From Cyanomargarita calcarea GSE-NOS-MK-12-04C (GTDB lineage: Bacteria > Cyanobacteriota > Cyanobacteriia > Cyanobacteriales > Nostocaceae): a stretch of 64,000 nt of DNA. The notes under the pieces are model-generated. The model saw nothing but the letters and a program-made list of their open reading frames with translations. It was not told where the DNA came from and ran no database searches. Location: the NCBI GenBank assembly GCA_019359595.1, contig JAHHGZ010000030.1:1-64000 (forward strand). Direction: 5' to 3'. This document shows positions 47,595-56,926 of this stretch, one piece after another. A program made the position numbers and the translations under genes. Each line of letters begins with the position of its first letter. Positions within the stretch are counted from its first letter, which is position 1.

Positions 47595-47974
47595 CTCCGC
47601 CAAGCCTCGGAGCTAGAGTTATCAGGAAGCAGCAACCGCCAAGTTTTACCTTGTTGTTGAATTTGGAGGTAAAGGTCAAAGGGTTTATGAGATTGAGTCA
47701 ACTCTCGTTTCGGTAGTTTGAGAGTGAGATCGTAGGTTCCCCGCACGCGGTAAGATGGTAGATTTTGAATAGTCAGAGATTCTTGCTTGCTAATTGATAG
47801 ACGATCGATTTCAAAGCCTCGAAAATGTAAATCTAGCTTTTGGGTGAGTTTGTCTTGAGTTTGTTCTATCTGTAATGCGATCGCTTTTCGCACTAGTTGC
47901 TTATTCGGTATATACCCACCACCACAACCAGTCAACAACACCAGCATTATCCCGATTAACACCAGTCGCACCAT
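47579..47974 (-). CDS. Small lipoprotein
   Basis: The 131-aa product has a lipoprotein signal (LIGIMLVLLTGCGGG) and a mature domain of mixed strands and helices (RGTYDLTLKLPKREL). It is conserved-looking but unassigned. It overlaps the J-domain gene's 3' end on the opposite strand. Confidence 0.7.
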
Positions 47975-48328
47975 ATTTTTTCGTCTTTATTGCTCTCCAG
48001 GGATAGTATAACTTTGATTCCACTTACATACTATATATATTTCATCTAAATAGACCAGGTGTAGAGACATTATATGTAATGCCAAAGTAAAAGAGATGAA
48101 GAAGGCATAATCAGGGTTAATTTCGTATCTTATTGCTGTTTCTATTTGTGATGATGGAAAAACTTACAGCAGTGCAGAATAAAATGATTAAAAAGCCAAA
48201 CGCTGGGTGAAGAAACCGTATTTTTAAATCCGTCGAATTCATATGAAAATTCCTGTAAGTGCATAAGTTGATTCTTGTTAAACCTATTTAACAAAAAGGC
48301 ATTGAATTGCTCAATTCGCTAAAAACTT
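47975..48328. other. Intergenic region upstream of the caspase-hydrolase gene
   Basis: 350 bp, AT-rich, with no gene. It should contain promoters for divergent transcription; none is recognisable. Confidence 0.4.
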
Positions 48329-51300
48329 ATGGCTAACAAAATTTACGCACTACTTGTTGGTATCGACTGCTACCACCCTCAATCAAGAGGAGTGGGTAAC
48401 TTAAAGGGTTGTGTCAACGATATCGAAGCAATAGAAATATATTTACGTAAACGAATTGCTACCGATGCGAAATGGGAATTAGTTGAAAATTCGGTGAGTC
48501 CTTGGAAACTAAGAAATGATTTAGCAACACGTCAGGCAATTATTAATGGTTTTCAGCAACATTTATGCAAGGCTGATAGTGAAGATGTAGTATTGTTCTA
48601 TTATGCTGGTCATGGTTCCTCTGAAGGGTCACCAGAAGTGTTTTGGGCTGAAAAGCCAGACCGTAAAATTGAAACTTTAGTTTGTTATGATAGTCGGACT
48701 GAGAAAGGTCAAGACTTAGCAGATAAGGAGTTAAACTACTTAATAGAGCAGGTAGCTATCTTAAATCCACATATCTTGACTATTTTGGATTGTTGCCACT
48801 CTGGTACAGCGACGAGAGACCCGGATGTTATCGAACGTCAAACATCTGGGGATCTAAACGTAAGAGAATTAAAAGATTTTATTTTTCCAGCAGAATGGTT
48901 AGATCGCCGCCTAAGCAGTAATTATAAGTTACCCAGACATATAGCGATCGCTGCTTGTCGTTCGCATCAAACTGCAAAAGAGTATATCGGCTCGGATGGT
49001 AAACAGCGTGGTGCTTTTTCTTACTTTCTAACTGAAGCATTACAACGCACTAATGGTAGTTTATCTTATACAGATTTAGTTCAGGATATTAATGCGTTGA
49101 TTACTGGTAAAGTTAGGGATCAGTCACCGCAAATAGAAGCGCAACCAGAGGATATAAGACAAACTTTCTTAGGGGGTGCAACTGGCGAGCGTGCGAATTA
49201 CTTTACTCTAAGTTATGATAAGCAAATATATCATAATTGGGTGATTAACGGTGGTGTTCTACATGGTGTTCTTCCATCATCTAACGGAGAGACTTTATTA
49301 GCTATTTTCCCTCAAGGAAGCACTACAGAACAGTTACGTCAAATTTCTAATGCCATTTGCCCTGCCAAAGTTAGCGAGGTAATGACAGAAGCGAGCAAAG
49401 TAGAACTTTTGGACGGTAGCACGTATTTATCCCAAGAAGAGCCTTATTGGGCTGTTGTTACTGATGTGCCACTACCGCAGTTGAAAGTATATTTTCTAGG
49501 TGACGATGCAGGTGTAGTATTAGCTCGTCAAGCACTTTTATCGGCAGATGAGAATAAACCTTCTTTGTTTGTCACTGAAGCAGAATCAGATGTGCTTCCA
49601 AATTATTATTTAGAAGCTACTAAAGGTCAATATTGGATTAAACAAGTTTCTGATAAACATCCAATAGTTGCACCTATCCCAGAAATACTAGATACCCAAG
49701 GATACACTCGGCAAGGTGCAGATAAGATAATCAAACGTTTAGAACATATCGCACGTTGGCAAAATATTCTAGAATTAAAAACCCCAGCCACGAGTCAAGT
49801 GAAAGCTGATGATGTGGAAATGGAGGTTATTGTTACTTCTGGGGATAATCAGTCTGATTCGTCGCTGGTAAATTCCGAGATGTGCGCGTTATATACTTTT
49901 AAAGAGAATAATTGGTCTCCGCCACGGGTAAAAATCAAAATAACGAATAATAGCGAACAAGACCTATATTTTCAGATAGTAGAATTAGCGGGAAGTTATG
50001 CAATAGAGATTCCTCAGTTTTTTGTAGAAAGGAGTAGTTTACGTTTACCGAAAAAATCTAGTATTGGTTCAACTATTGAGGGAAAAAAATTAAAATATGT
50101 CATCCCTAAAATATATTTAGATAGCGGAATTACCGAATACAGTAGTATTTTCAAGTTAATTATCAGTACTAGAGAATTCAATGCGAGTTTGCTTGAGCAA
50201 CCAGGACTTGATTCTCCCCCTACTAGAAATCTTTCGAGAGGATTATCAGGCGCTCTTAACCGTTTGATGAATAAAGTATATAGTCGTGAAACTGAGCCAG
50301 ATGAAGAGGAATATATCGCCAACTGGATAAGCAAATCTGTTAAAGTTACTGTGATAAAACCACCAGGTGGAGTGGGGATAAAAGAATCTGAACCTACTAA
50401 TATATATTTTGGCATCCAACTGCAACCTCATAAAACTTTCAAAGGAAAATTTAGCCTCAGCCCCTTACCTCCAAGCAGTCGTGATGTAAACAGTAACTTA
50501 AATCCACCTATTTTACTACAAGACCCAAATTTAGTTCAGCCATTCCAATTTAATAGCGATCGCGGTGGTAATAGTGTGTTAAGCGTCTTAGAAATACTGG
50601 ATGTGCAAAATCATGAAAGTGTTACACCAGAAAATCCCATCACACTAATTGTTAACAATTCATTGTCACCAAACGAACATCTCTTACCAATTGCTCACGA
50701 TGGAGAATTTTTCTTACCCTTGGGTAGAGGTAAAACTATAAATGGTCGGACAGAAATTACATTAGAACGCTTACCTGAACCAATAATTGATAGCCGCAGC
50801 CTACAAGGTTCGATTAAGATACTATTCCAAAAAATACTGGATCAAAACTTGGGTAAAAATTTCGACTACCCATTAGTGAGGATTCCAAAAATTTACCCTG
50901 ATGGGTACGTATCTTATCAAGCCAATAAGGAAAATATCAAAACAGAAGTCGCTAAAGCCAAGAAGATTCTGCTGTATATTCACGGAATTCTTGGCGACAC
51001 AAGGCTTTTTGCTACTAGCCTCCAAAAGGCAAAATTTACAGAAAATGGACAAGATAAAACATTGCGAGATCAATATGACTTAGTTCTCACCTGCGATTAC
51101 GAAAATCTGCACACGACAATTGAAGAAAACGCTAAACTGCTCAAACAAAGATTAGAAGAAATTGGTCTAGGAGCAAATCACGGGAAACAATTACATATTG
51201 TTTCCCATTCGATGGGTGGTTTAATATCACGTACCTTTATTGAAAAACAAGGTGGAAATCAAGTTGTCCAACACTTAGTTATGCTAGGTACGCCCAACGC

Positions 51301-51817
51301 TGGTTCTCCTTGGCCTACTATTCAAGATTGGGCTTTTACCGCTCTTGGTATTGGATTAAACCAATTGTCTATGGTTGCTTGGCCTGTAACAATTATTGCT
51401 GGATTAGTCGTATTCCTAGAAGCCAATGATAATAGTTTGCAACAGATAAATCCAAAAAGTTCTTTTATCCAAAACATCTCTACAAATCGTGACCCTAACG
51501 TGCAATATACAATCATCGCTGGAAATCATACGATTCGACCTGAAGTATTACAAACAAACCCTGGAAAACAAGCGAGTCAGATACAACGACTCATGCAGAA
51601 ATTATTTGGTTCATCTGTAGATGGCATTGTAGATATGGTGTTTTTCCAACAACCCAATGATATCGCGGTAACAGTAGAAAGTATTAAAAGCATCAGTACA
51701 GACCGGATACCTCAACCGATTATCATATCACCAGACACCGCTTGCGACCATTTAACTTACTTCACAAGTGAAGCTGGTTTAAATGCATTAGTACAAGCGC
51801 TTTGTAAAAAGGCCTAA
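48329..51817 (+). CDS. Caspase-like protease fused to an alpha/beta hydrolase
   Basis: A 1162-aa multidomain protein. The N-terminus is a caspase (C14) domain: MANKIYALLVGIDCY, then YYAGHGS with catalytic His about residue 95, and LDCCHSG with catalytic Cys about 156. Residues 300-850 form beta-rich and linker regions without a known name. The C-terminal third is an alpha/beta hydrolase with nucleophile elbow SHSMGG (Ser about 961) and HIVSHSMGGLISRTF as in lipase-type enzymes. No signal peptide is seen. Such fusions suggest a cell-suicide or signalling effector in which the protease controls a lipase, or the reverse. Alternatively it is a stress protease. Function is inferred. Confidence 0.8.
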   Translation: MANKIYALLVGIDCYHPQSRGVGNLKGCVNDIEAIEIYLRKRIATDAKWELVENSVSPWKLRNDLATRQAIINGFQQHLCKADSEDVVLFYYAGHGSSEGSPEVFWAEKPDRKIETLVCYDSRTEKGQDLADKELNYLIEQVAILNPHILTILDCCHSGTATRDPDVIERQTSGDLNVRELKDFIFPAEWLDRRLSSNYKLPRHIAIAACRSHQTAKEYIGSDGKQRGAFSYFLTEALQRTNGSLSYTDLVQDINALITGKVRDQSPQIEAQPEDIRQTFLGGATGERANYFTLSYDKQIYHNWVINGGVLHGVLPSSNGETLLAIFPQGSTTEQLRQISNAICPAKVSEVMTEASKVELLDGSTYLSQEEPYWAVVTDVPLPQLKVYFLGDDAGVVLARQALLSADENKPSLFVTEAESDVLPNYYLEATKGQYWIKQVSDKHPIVAPIPEILDTQGYTRQGADKIIKRLEHIARWQNILELKTPATSQVKADDVEMEVIVTSGDNQSDSSLVNSEMCALYTFKENNWSPPRVKIKITNNSEQDLYFQIVELAGSYAIEIPQFFVERSSLRLPKKSSIGSTIEGKKLKYVIPKIYLDSGITEYSSIFKLIISTREFNASLLEQPGLDSPPTRNLSRGLSGALNRLMNKVYSRETEPDEEEYIANWISKSVKVTVIKPPGGVGIKESEPTNIYFGIQLQPHKTFKGKFSLSPLPPSSRDVNSNLNPPILLQDPNLVQPFQFNSDRGGNSVLSVLEILDVQNHESVTPENPITLIVNNSLSPNEHLLPIAHDGEFFLPLGRGKTINGRTEITLERLPEPIIDSRSLQGSIKILFQKILDQNLGKNFDYPLVRIPKIYPDGYVSYQANKENIKTEVAKAKKILLYIHGILGDTRLFATSLQKAKFTENGQDKTLRDQYDLVLTCDYENLHTTIEENAKLLKQRLEEIGLGANHGKQLHIVSHSMGGLISRTFIEKQGGNQVVQHLVMLGTPNAGSPWPTIQDWAFTALGIGLNQLSMVAWPVTIIAGLVVFLEANDNSLQQINPKSSFIQNISTNRDPNVQYTIIAGNHTIRPEVLQTNPGKQASQIQRLMQKLFGSSVDGIVDMVFFQQPNDIAVTVESIKSISTDRIPQPIIISPDTACDHLTYFTSEAGLNALVQALCKKA

Positions 51818-52344
51818 GTAGATCAATCCCCGTCCGCAGTGAGGAACGAAGCAATCCTTAAATGTGGAATAGCTTATCTTGCAGCTTGCGTATAAACCAC
51901 AAAATTCTTAATTCGTTAGTTACGAAAAATACGATAATAACAAAAATCATTTTTAGTCCATTTTAATGGACTTATGCTATTAGACAGGGACTTATAGTCC
52001 AATACGGTTCAGTTAAGACTGTAAATCAACATTAACCTAATTTAGAGACGCAAAATTTGCCGAAGCGGCAAGCGGGGAGGGGTTTTTATACCGAATTTAA
52101 ATCTTAATCAATATGTAAATAAACGCCATTTCTCAAGGTGCAAAGTGCATAAGTAAATTTTCGTAGCACTAATTAAGAGTATAGCAAAGTTAGCTTACCA
52201 ACTTAACTTTCATTTTATCGGTACTGACATCTTACACCAATGTCAGGAAGACCAGAAATAATATGGATATGTCAGTTGATAAAAGCTGATAGCTAAACGC
52301 TGAGAAATAAGCAAACTCTTCAGAAAGAAACAAACATAAACAAT
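51818..52344. other. Intergenic region between the caspase fusion and wall-hydrolase cluster
   Basis: 530 bp with no gene. A perfect 18-bp palindromic segment (AGTCCATTTTAATGGACT, 51955-51972) resembles a repeat remnant. The promoter for the downstream hydrolase genes should be here. Confidence 0.4.
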
Positions 52345-52806
52345 ATGCTGTTATTTTTTACAATGCCACTAGATGAAACCTCACAACTCAATAGAGGTAG
52401 ATTATTCCTAGTAGATGAAACGAAAGGAATTGTTGGTAGATGGATTGCTACAAGTAGCACTGCGGACAAACAAGGGGTAAAAGATTGGAATATTCGTGGT
52501 GGTGTAATTCCTGCTACTCATGAATTAAGTCCGCCATTGCCTTTTTACTCCGTTACAGTTAACCCTGTAGACCTCAGAAACGTTAAAGGAGTAGATGGCA
52601 ATGGTTACCCCATCACACCATTTGAAGTCAAAACACTTGACGGAGGAACCCGTTCTGACCTGCTAATTCATAAAGATGCAAATGTGCCAGGAAGTATGGG
52701 CTGCATTGTGCTACCTGAATCAGAATTCACAGATTTCGAGAAAGTTTTCCAAGAACATTGCAAAGAGCAGAACACGGTCAAACTTCTCGTTGGCTATACT
52801 TACTAG
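52345..52806 (+). CDS. YkuD/L,D-transpeptidase-like His-Cys protein
   Basis: The 153-aa protein ends with a motif LLIHKDANVPGSMGCIVLP, where His and Cys resemble the active site of YkuD-type L,D-transpeptidases or related muramyl amidases (short His-to-Cys spacing as in DUF5675/Tlde1-like proteins). There is no signal peptide. The next gene, a lysozyme, follows by 12 bp, so the two are probably co-expressed. It would act on peptidoglycan peptides if exported or injected. Confidence 0.6.
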   Translation: MLLFFTMPLDETSQLNRGRLFLVDETKGIVGRWIATSSTADKQGVKDWNIRGGVIPATHELSPPLPFYSVTVNPVDLRNVKGVDGNGYPITPFEVKTLDGGTRSDLLIHKDANVPGSMGCIVLPESEFTDFEKVFQEHCKEQNTVKLLVGYTY

Positions 52807-52818
52807 GAGAAAATAAAC

Positions 52819-53559
52819 ATGAAACTCCAAGATATTATAAAGCTTGACAAATCTCTTGAGTTTGACTATTTGCGCCAAGACCAAGAGTTAGCAAAGCAAG
52901 TTCAAATCCGCCTTATTGACCTAAAATTACTTTCAGGAGTTGCTGATGGCGCTTATGGACCTCGTACTAAAGCTTCTCTAGAAAACTTTGCCCGCGCTTT
53001 TGATTTACTCGGTATTTTGAACGTAGAATTTGCTCTTAGGTTGATTGAAGCTAAGAAGGTTCCTAATCTCTTAGTTCAGATTCCTGCAAAACTACCTCAA
53101 TGCGGAATTGATTTGATTAAACACTTTGAAAGCTGTTTTCTTCAAGCATACCCCGACCCTTACACCAAACGCGAACCGATTACAATTGGGTGGGGGTCAA
53201 CCAAGAAACGCGATGGCAGCCCGTGGTTTCTTGGGGAGAGTATTTCTCAACAAGAATCTGATGAGCTTTTAATTTATCAGTTGGAAAATAATTACTTACC
53301 TGATTTAGAAAAAATACCTTGTTGGCATGAACTAAATACTAACCAACAAGGAGCATTACTGAGCTTTGGCTACAACTTAGGAAGTAAATTCTTTGGTGCC
53401 CCTGGCTTCAATTCCATTACCAGAGTTTTAGAGAGTCGCAATTGGTCTGAAATCAAAGAGACTTTCATCAAATACCGTAACCCTGGAACGAATGTTGAGG
53501 AAGGACTTTTGGCACGAAGGCAGGCTGAGGCTGAACTATTTCTAACACCTGTTGACTAA
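52819..53559 (+). CDS. GH24 lysozyme with N-terminal peptidoglycan-binding-like region
   Basis: The 246-aa protein has an N-terminal helical segment reminiscent of peptidoglycan-binding domains (RLIDLKLLSGVADGAYGPRTKASL), then a phage-type lysozyme: catalytic Glu in IKHFESC (about residue 104), then PITIGWGSTKKRDG and a C-terminal ARRQAEAELFL. No signal peptide or holin is nearby. It cleaves the glycan backbone. Phage origin is possible, but no other phage gene is present, so a defence, cell-remodelling or injected role is equally plausible. Confidence 0.82.
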   Translation: MKLQDIIKLDKSLEFDYLRQDQELAKQVQIRLIDLKLLSGVADGAYGPRTKASLENFARAFDLLGILNVEFALRLIEAKKVPNLLVQIPAKLPQCGIDLIKHFESCFLQAYPDPYTKREPITIGWGSTKKRDGSPWFLGESISQQESDELLIYQLENNYLPDLEKIPCWHELNTNQQGALLSFGYNLGSKFFGAPGFNSITRVLESRNWSEIKETFIKYRNPGTNVEEGLLARRQAEAELFLTPVD

Positions 53560-53650
53560 GGCTAATTGACTGGGTTGAATTAAACCTTTCTTTACGCCCA
53601 ATGCCCTATTTTCAATACAGAAAAATCTCACTTGAACGGAAAACTTTGTT

Positions 53651-54643
53651 ATGTCTCAATTTCTTGGTATTGCTTTTCAGCCCTATGTTGGGCACTGGAC
53701 TGGAAGTCCTCCGAATGCTACGACTCCGTGGTGGAATTCATACAGCCAGCAGGATATTGTTCGTATGCTTGAGGTAATTGCCTCCAAGTTCAATAAAATC
53801 TGCACATATGGGATGGGTTATGCAGGCTATCACCAGCCTACAACACCTTGGAACCAAGTTGATTCTAACTGCCGTGTTGCTCTTGCTGCTGCCGAGTTGA
53901 ATCAGCGCAAAGGTAAAGTTGCTATTGAGGTGGCTCAAGGAATTTATCAGCAACTACCGAATGCGGCACTACAACAGGCAGAAATTGAAGCAGCTTTTTC
54001 TGCGGCCGAAGCGGCAAACGCTGTTTACCCCAATACAGTAACTTCTCTTGTATTCACAAATGAGTATGTGGTTGATGCCCAGACAGCCAATACTGTCAAC
54101 GCAATGATTGTGGCTAATAAACACAGAGCCCACAACCTCAATATTAAAGTGGGTGTGCGATCGCATACTTTTGGAAATATTGCCAACCCAAACAGTTCGT
54201 TTTACAACGAGTTGAAGACACTGATCCAAAACTGCGATTTTATCCTTTGCAATCTGTATCCGGCTGCGAATACAGCCACTCCTATTGAAGGTGTAAATGG
54301 TGTTGCTCAAGCCTTCAATACCATCAAAACAGCCGTTACCGCAATCAAGCCGCAGTGCGAGGTTGCAATCGGCGAGACTGGATGGGCTTCGCAAGGTATT
54401 AGTTTTAACAACACAGTTAACAACACCCAGAATCTTCTTGCTTACTACCAGGCGATTGATAAGTGGGCGTTTGAGCAGAAAGTAACAACTTACCTTTTTG
54501 AGGCATTTGATGAACCTTGGAAAAGCAACCAAAATGCTCAAGTTCCTCCAGCAAACTCTTGGCAAGGGCCAAACGGCGCTGAGGGGCATTACGGTCTGTG
54601 GTATCTCGATGGGCAAGGAAACTATACCGAGAAAAGAGCGTAG
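53651..54643 (+). CDS. GH17 family beta-1,3-glucanase-like protein
   Basis: The 330-aa protein shows the GH17 catalytic pattern: acid/base Glu in FTNEYV (about residue 138) and nucleophile Glu in IGETGW (about 242), plus YLFEAFDEPWK near the end. GH17 enzymes hydrolyse beta-1,3-glucan of plants and fungi and are uncommon in bacteria. It starts with MSQFLGIAFQPYVGHWTGSP, with no signal peptide. It follows the two wall-active genes, which suggests a set of related hydrolases, perhaps of exported or injected type. Confidence 0.8.
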   Translation: MSQFLGIAFQPYVGHWTGSPPNATTPWWNSYSQQDIVRMLEVIASKFNKICTYGMGYAGYHQPTTPWNQVDSNCRVALAAAELNQRKGKVAIEVAQGIYQQLPNAALQQAEIEAAFSAAEAANAVYPNTVTSLVFTNEYVVDAQTANTVNAMIVANKHRAHNLNIKVGVRSHTFGNIANPNSSFYNELKTLIQNCDFILCNLYPAANTATPIEGVNGVAQAFNTIKTAVTAIKPQCEVAIGETGWASQGISFNNTVNNTQNLLAYYQAIDKWAFEQKVTTYLFEAFDEPWKSNQNAQVPPANSWQGPNGAEGHYGLWYLDGQGNYTEKRA

Positions 54644-55117
54644 CTTAATTCTTGAAAGGAGCCAAGCAGTTCACGAGCGTAGGTGATGACTTTAACGATC
54701 TCGCTTCCTCGTTTGAGATCCAAGTTATTGAACAATTAGAAATTGCTGATGAGAATGTAGAGACCGTAAATTTACGGTCTCTACATTTTGGAATTTTTTA
54801 CCATTTATCTAAGGCTGCTACACATTTACAACCAATTTCCAAGTAAAATATAAGGTGCCCAATATCTGGGATGTTCACGGGGATTGCAAAGTTAAGTATG
54901 CACGTTGATACATTTCCCGCGCGGCGCTCAAATTTTTATTTTGAAGATTTTCTTGCTCTATTGCTTTTGTTTGCGCGTGCGTGGTGGAAGTTGAGATTTG
55001 TAAAAACACCTGTTTTGTAGTGCGAGTTAGCCTTGCCTACGTACTACTTTTGCAAAACTGAGATGCTCCCAAAATATGTAGTGAAATTCAGTGCCATGTA
55101 GGGTGTTTTGCACTTTT
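54644..55117. other. Spacer with strong terminator after the GH17 gene
   Basis: 470 bp holding the hairpin at 54756-54785. A short TTG-started ORF (54652-54846) runs through that hairpin and is not accepted as a gene. No other gene is seen. Confidence 0.5.
54756..54785 (+). terminator. Rho-independent terminator-like palindrome
   Basis: A perfect 30-bp palindrome (TGTAGAGACCGTAAA and its complement) followed by TTTT. It lies 113 bp after the GH17 stop and probably ends the hydrolase transcript. It could instead be a copy of the small TGTAGAGACC repeat (a weaker relative is near 3589). Confidence 0.7.
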
Positions 55118-55699
55118 TTACTCCCCTTCTTTTTCATCAAATCTGACTTGTCGATATAATTTATCTACCGGAATAGAAAACCCCACGCTTTCCAAAGTCA
55201 AAATATCCCCAGCCCCATAAGAATGCAAAACCCATAAACCTTCATCATTGCGGCGAAAACATTCCACGCCAATTTCATCGGATTGAATCAAAACATATTC
55301 TTTTAAAGTGCTTAATTGTCGATATTTCATAAATTTTTTACCTCTGTCAAATGCTTCGGTTGATGGGGAAAGAACTTCCGCAATTAAACAGGGATATTGC
55401 ACTAAATCAATTGATTCTCTATCTCTGGCATCGCAAGTTACTACCACATCCGGGTAATGATAGGGTCCCGATGGAGATAACTCCACTTTCACATCGTTGA
55501 TGTAGACATCACAACCTTTTTCTGCTACAAAACCATCTAAAGCTGTAGCTAAGTTTAAAGCAATGCGATTGTGGGGTTTTGTTCCCCCTGTCATGGCAAA
55601 TACTTCTCCATTGATGTATTCGTGGCGTAATTGCTGGTTTTTTTCCCATGCCAGGAACTCTTGGGGTGTCATGTATTCAAATTGGGAATTGGCAACCAT
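55118..55699 (-). CDS. Uma2 family endonuclease (second copy)
   Basis: The 193-aa protein has the same architecture as the one at 21.5 kb: MTPQEFLAWEKNQ start, HYPDVVVTCDARD, CLIAEVLSPSTEAFDRG and EYVLIQS. PD-(D/E)xK-type fold; role unknown. It starts at ATG 55699 and ends with an acidic tail. Confidence 0.85.
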   Translation of the reverse strand: MVANSQFEYMTPQEFLAWEKNQQLRHEYINGEVFAMTGGTKPHNRIALNLATALDGFVAEKGCDVYINDVKVELSPSGPYHYPDVVVTCDARDRESIDLVQYPCLIAEVLSPSTEAFDRGKKFMKYRQLSTLKEYVLIQSDEIGVECFRRNDEGLWVLHSYGAGDILTLESVGFSIPVDKLYRQVRFDEKEGE

Positions 55700-56122
55700 A
55701 AGATTAGTTTTAGCTGGTGGTGTTTTGGAGATAGGTTTATTTTAAGAGATTTGGAAAATACAAATCATTGATAACTAATACCGTTTCTTTATAAAGATGC
55801 GCCTAATTAGCCCACCTTACTGTGGGCTACCCTCCGGGAACGCCAAGGGCGAATGTTTGTATAGCCTTTGCCAGTGCGTTGGGCGGCTTGGCCGACTTGT
55901 TCGCGTAGCGTCTCCGTGGCGTCCAGGCTTGCTGCCTGTGGGTGAATAAAGCGCAACCTCATAGAGAATTGGTTGCGCTTCCTTGGCCTTCCGTCTCGGT
56001 AGACACCGAGTACGGGAAGAATAAGAGTTTAAGAGAGTTTTTGCGTAAGTCCTATGGATTTTAGATTTTAGCTGGTACAGTCATTAAACTTGAGTATAGA
56101 AAACTTCTGTAATTAATTAAGT
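55700..56122. other. Intergenic region with repeat fragments
   Basis: About 420 bp. It contains a MITE-like end (ATACCGTTTCTTTATAAAGATGCG near 55783), a perfect 10-bp inverted repeat (AAGCGCAACC at 55949-55958 with GGTTGCGCTT at 55971-55980), and a TTTTGCGTAAGTCCT end near 56039-56053. No gene. Confidence 0.55.
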
Positions 56123-56596
56123 ATGAATAGTATAATTTCCGATGCTCATATTCAGGTTTTAAAATTTATTATTCCTATATTGCAAAAACATGATATTGAC
56201 TATCATGTTACAGGTGGTTTGGCAGGAAATCTTTATGGTTCACAGTGGTTTCTGCGTGATATCGATATTGAAGTTGCTCAAAAAGACATGGAGAAAGTTG
56301 CTGAATTATTCAGAGAATATATTACAATTCAGCCAACAATATTAGTAGATGAAGAGTTTGAACTACTGATGATGACATTAACAATTAACGATATTGATGT
56401 GGAAATTAACCAAGCAGAAGATGTGTTTGTTTGTCATCAAGGTATGAAAGTTAGGTTAGATACAGATTTATCAAAAGCAAATATAATTATCTTTGAGAAT
56501 TTAGAGATGAAAGTACAACCTTTAATTGATATAATTAAATACAAAGAAATTTTAGGCAGAGAAGAGGATTTAATTGATTTAAGAAAGCTCGCTTAA
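56123..56596 (+). CDS. Nucleotidyltransferase-fold protein
   Basis: The 157-aa protein has the NTase core: TGGLAGNLYGSQWFLRDIDIEV, with the GG...DxD pattern, and a later acidic strand (NDIDVEINQ). The fold matches small nucleotidyltransferases such as MNT or AbiEii-like proteins, which serve as toxins or antitoxins. No partner gene (HEPN or regulator) lies adjacent. A nucleotidylating defence role is possible but unproven. Confidence 0.65.
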   Translation: MNSIISDAHIQVLKFIIPILQKHDIDYHVTGGLAGNLYGSQWFLRDIDIEVAQKDMEKVAELFREYITIQPTILVDEEFELLMMTLTINDIDVEINQAEDVFVCHQGMKVRLDTDLSKANIIIFENLEMKVQPLIDIIKYKEILGREEDLIDLRKLA

Positions 56597-56687
56597 AGCA
56601 ATAAAAATTTTAATCTAAAACTTCATATCTCCGACTTCCAGCGATTTTCACTCCCTTTGTACCACAATCCCAAACCTAAGTCCCTAA

Positions 56688-56799
56688 TACCAATTCTGTA
56701 TGAAGATGCACATAATCAAGACCCCCCTGTAGTCCCCCCTTGCCAAGGGGGGACGGCGTAGCCGGGGGGTAATATATGCAGCTTCACAAAGAAACGGTA
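56688..56799 (-). mobile_element. 112-bp MITE, copy 3
   Basis: Reverse-oriented copy of the elements at 34345 and 39771, ending GAAACGGTA. It is flanked by TAA on both sides (56685-56687, 56800-56802), the third TNA duplication of the family. Confidence 0.85.
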
Positions 56800-56926
56800 T
56801 AACCCCCTTCCGAACATCGGGAAGGAGGGAATATCAAAGCCTCTCTCCTAAGACGAGAGAGGTCAAAAATGTGGTTTATTTACCCGAAAACAGCTGTATT
56901 TAAAAACTTGGGGATCTGAGCAGCCC

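Noticed and set aside
52819-53559. Prophage based on the lysozyme
   Set aside because: No integrase, capsid, portal, tail or holin gene lies around it.
54652-54846. 64-aa ORF after the GH17 gene
   Set aside because: Its 3' half translates the palindromic terminator at 54756-54785, and the start is a TTG without a ribosome-binding site.
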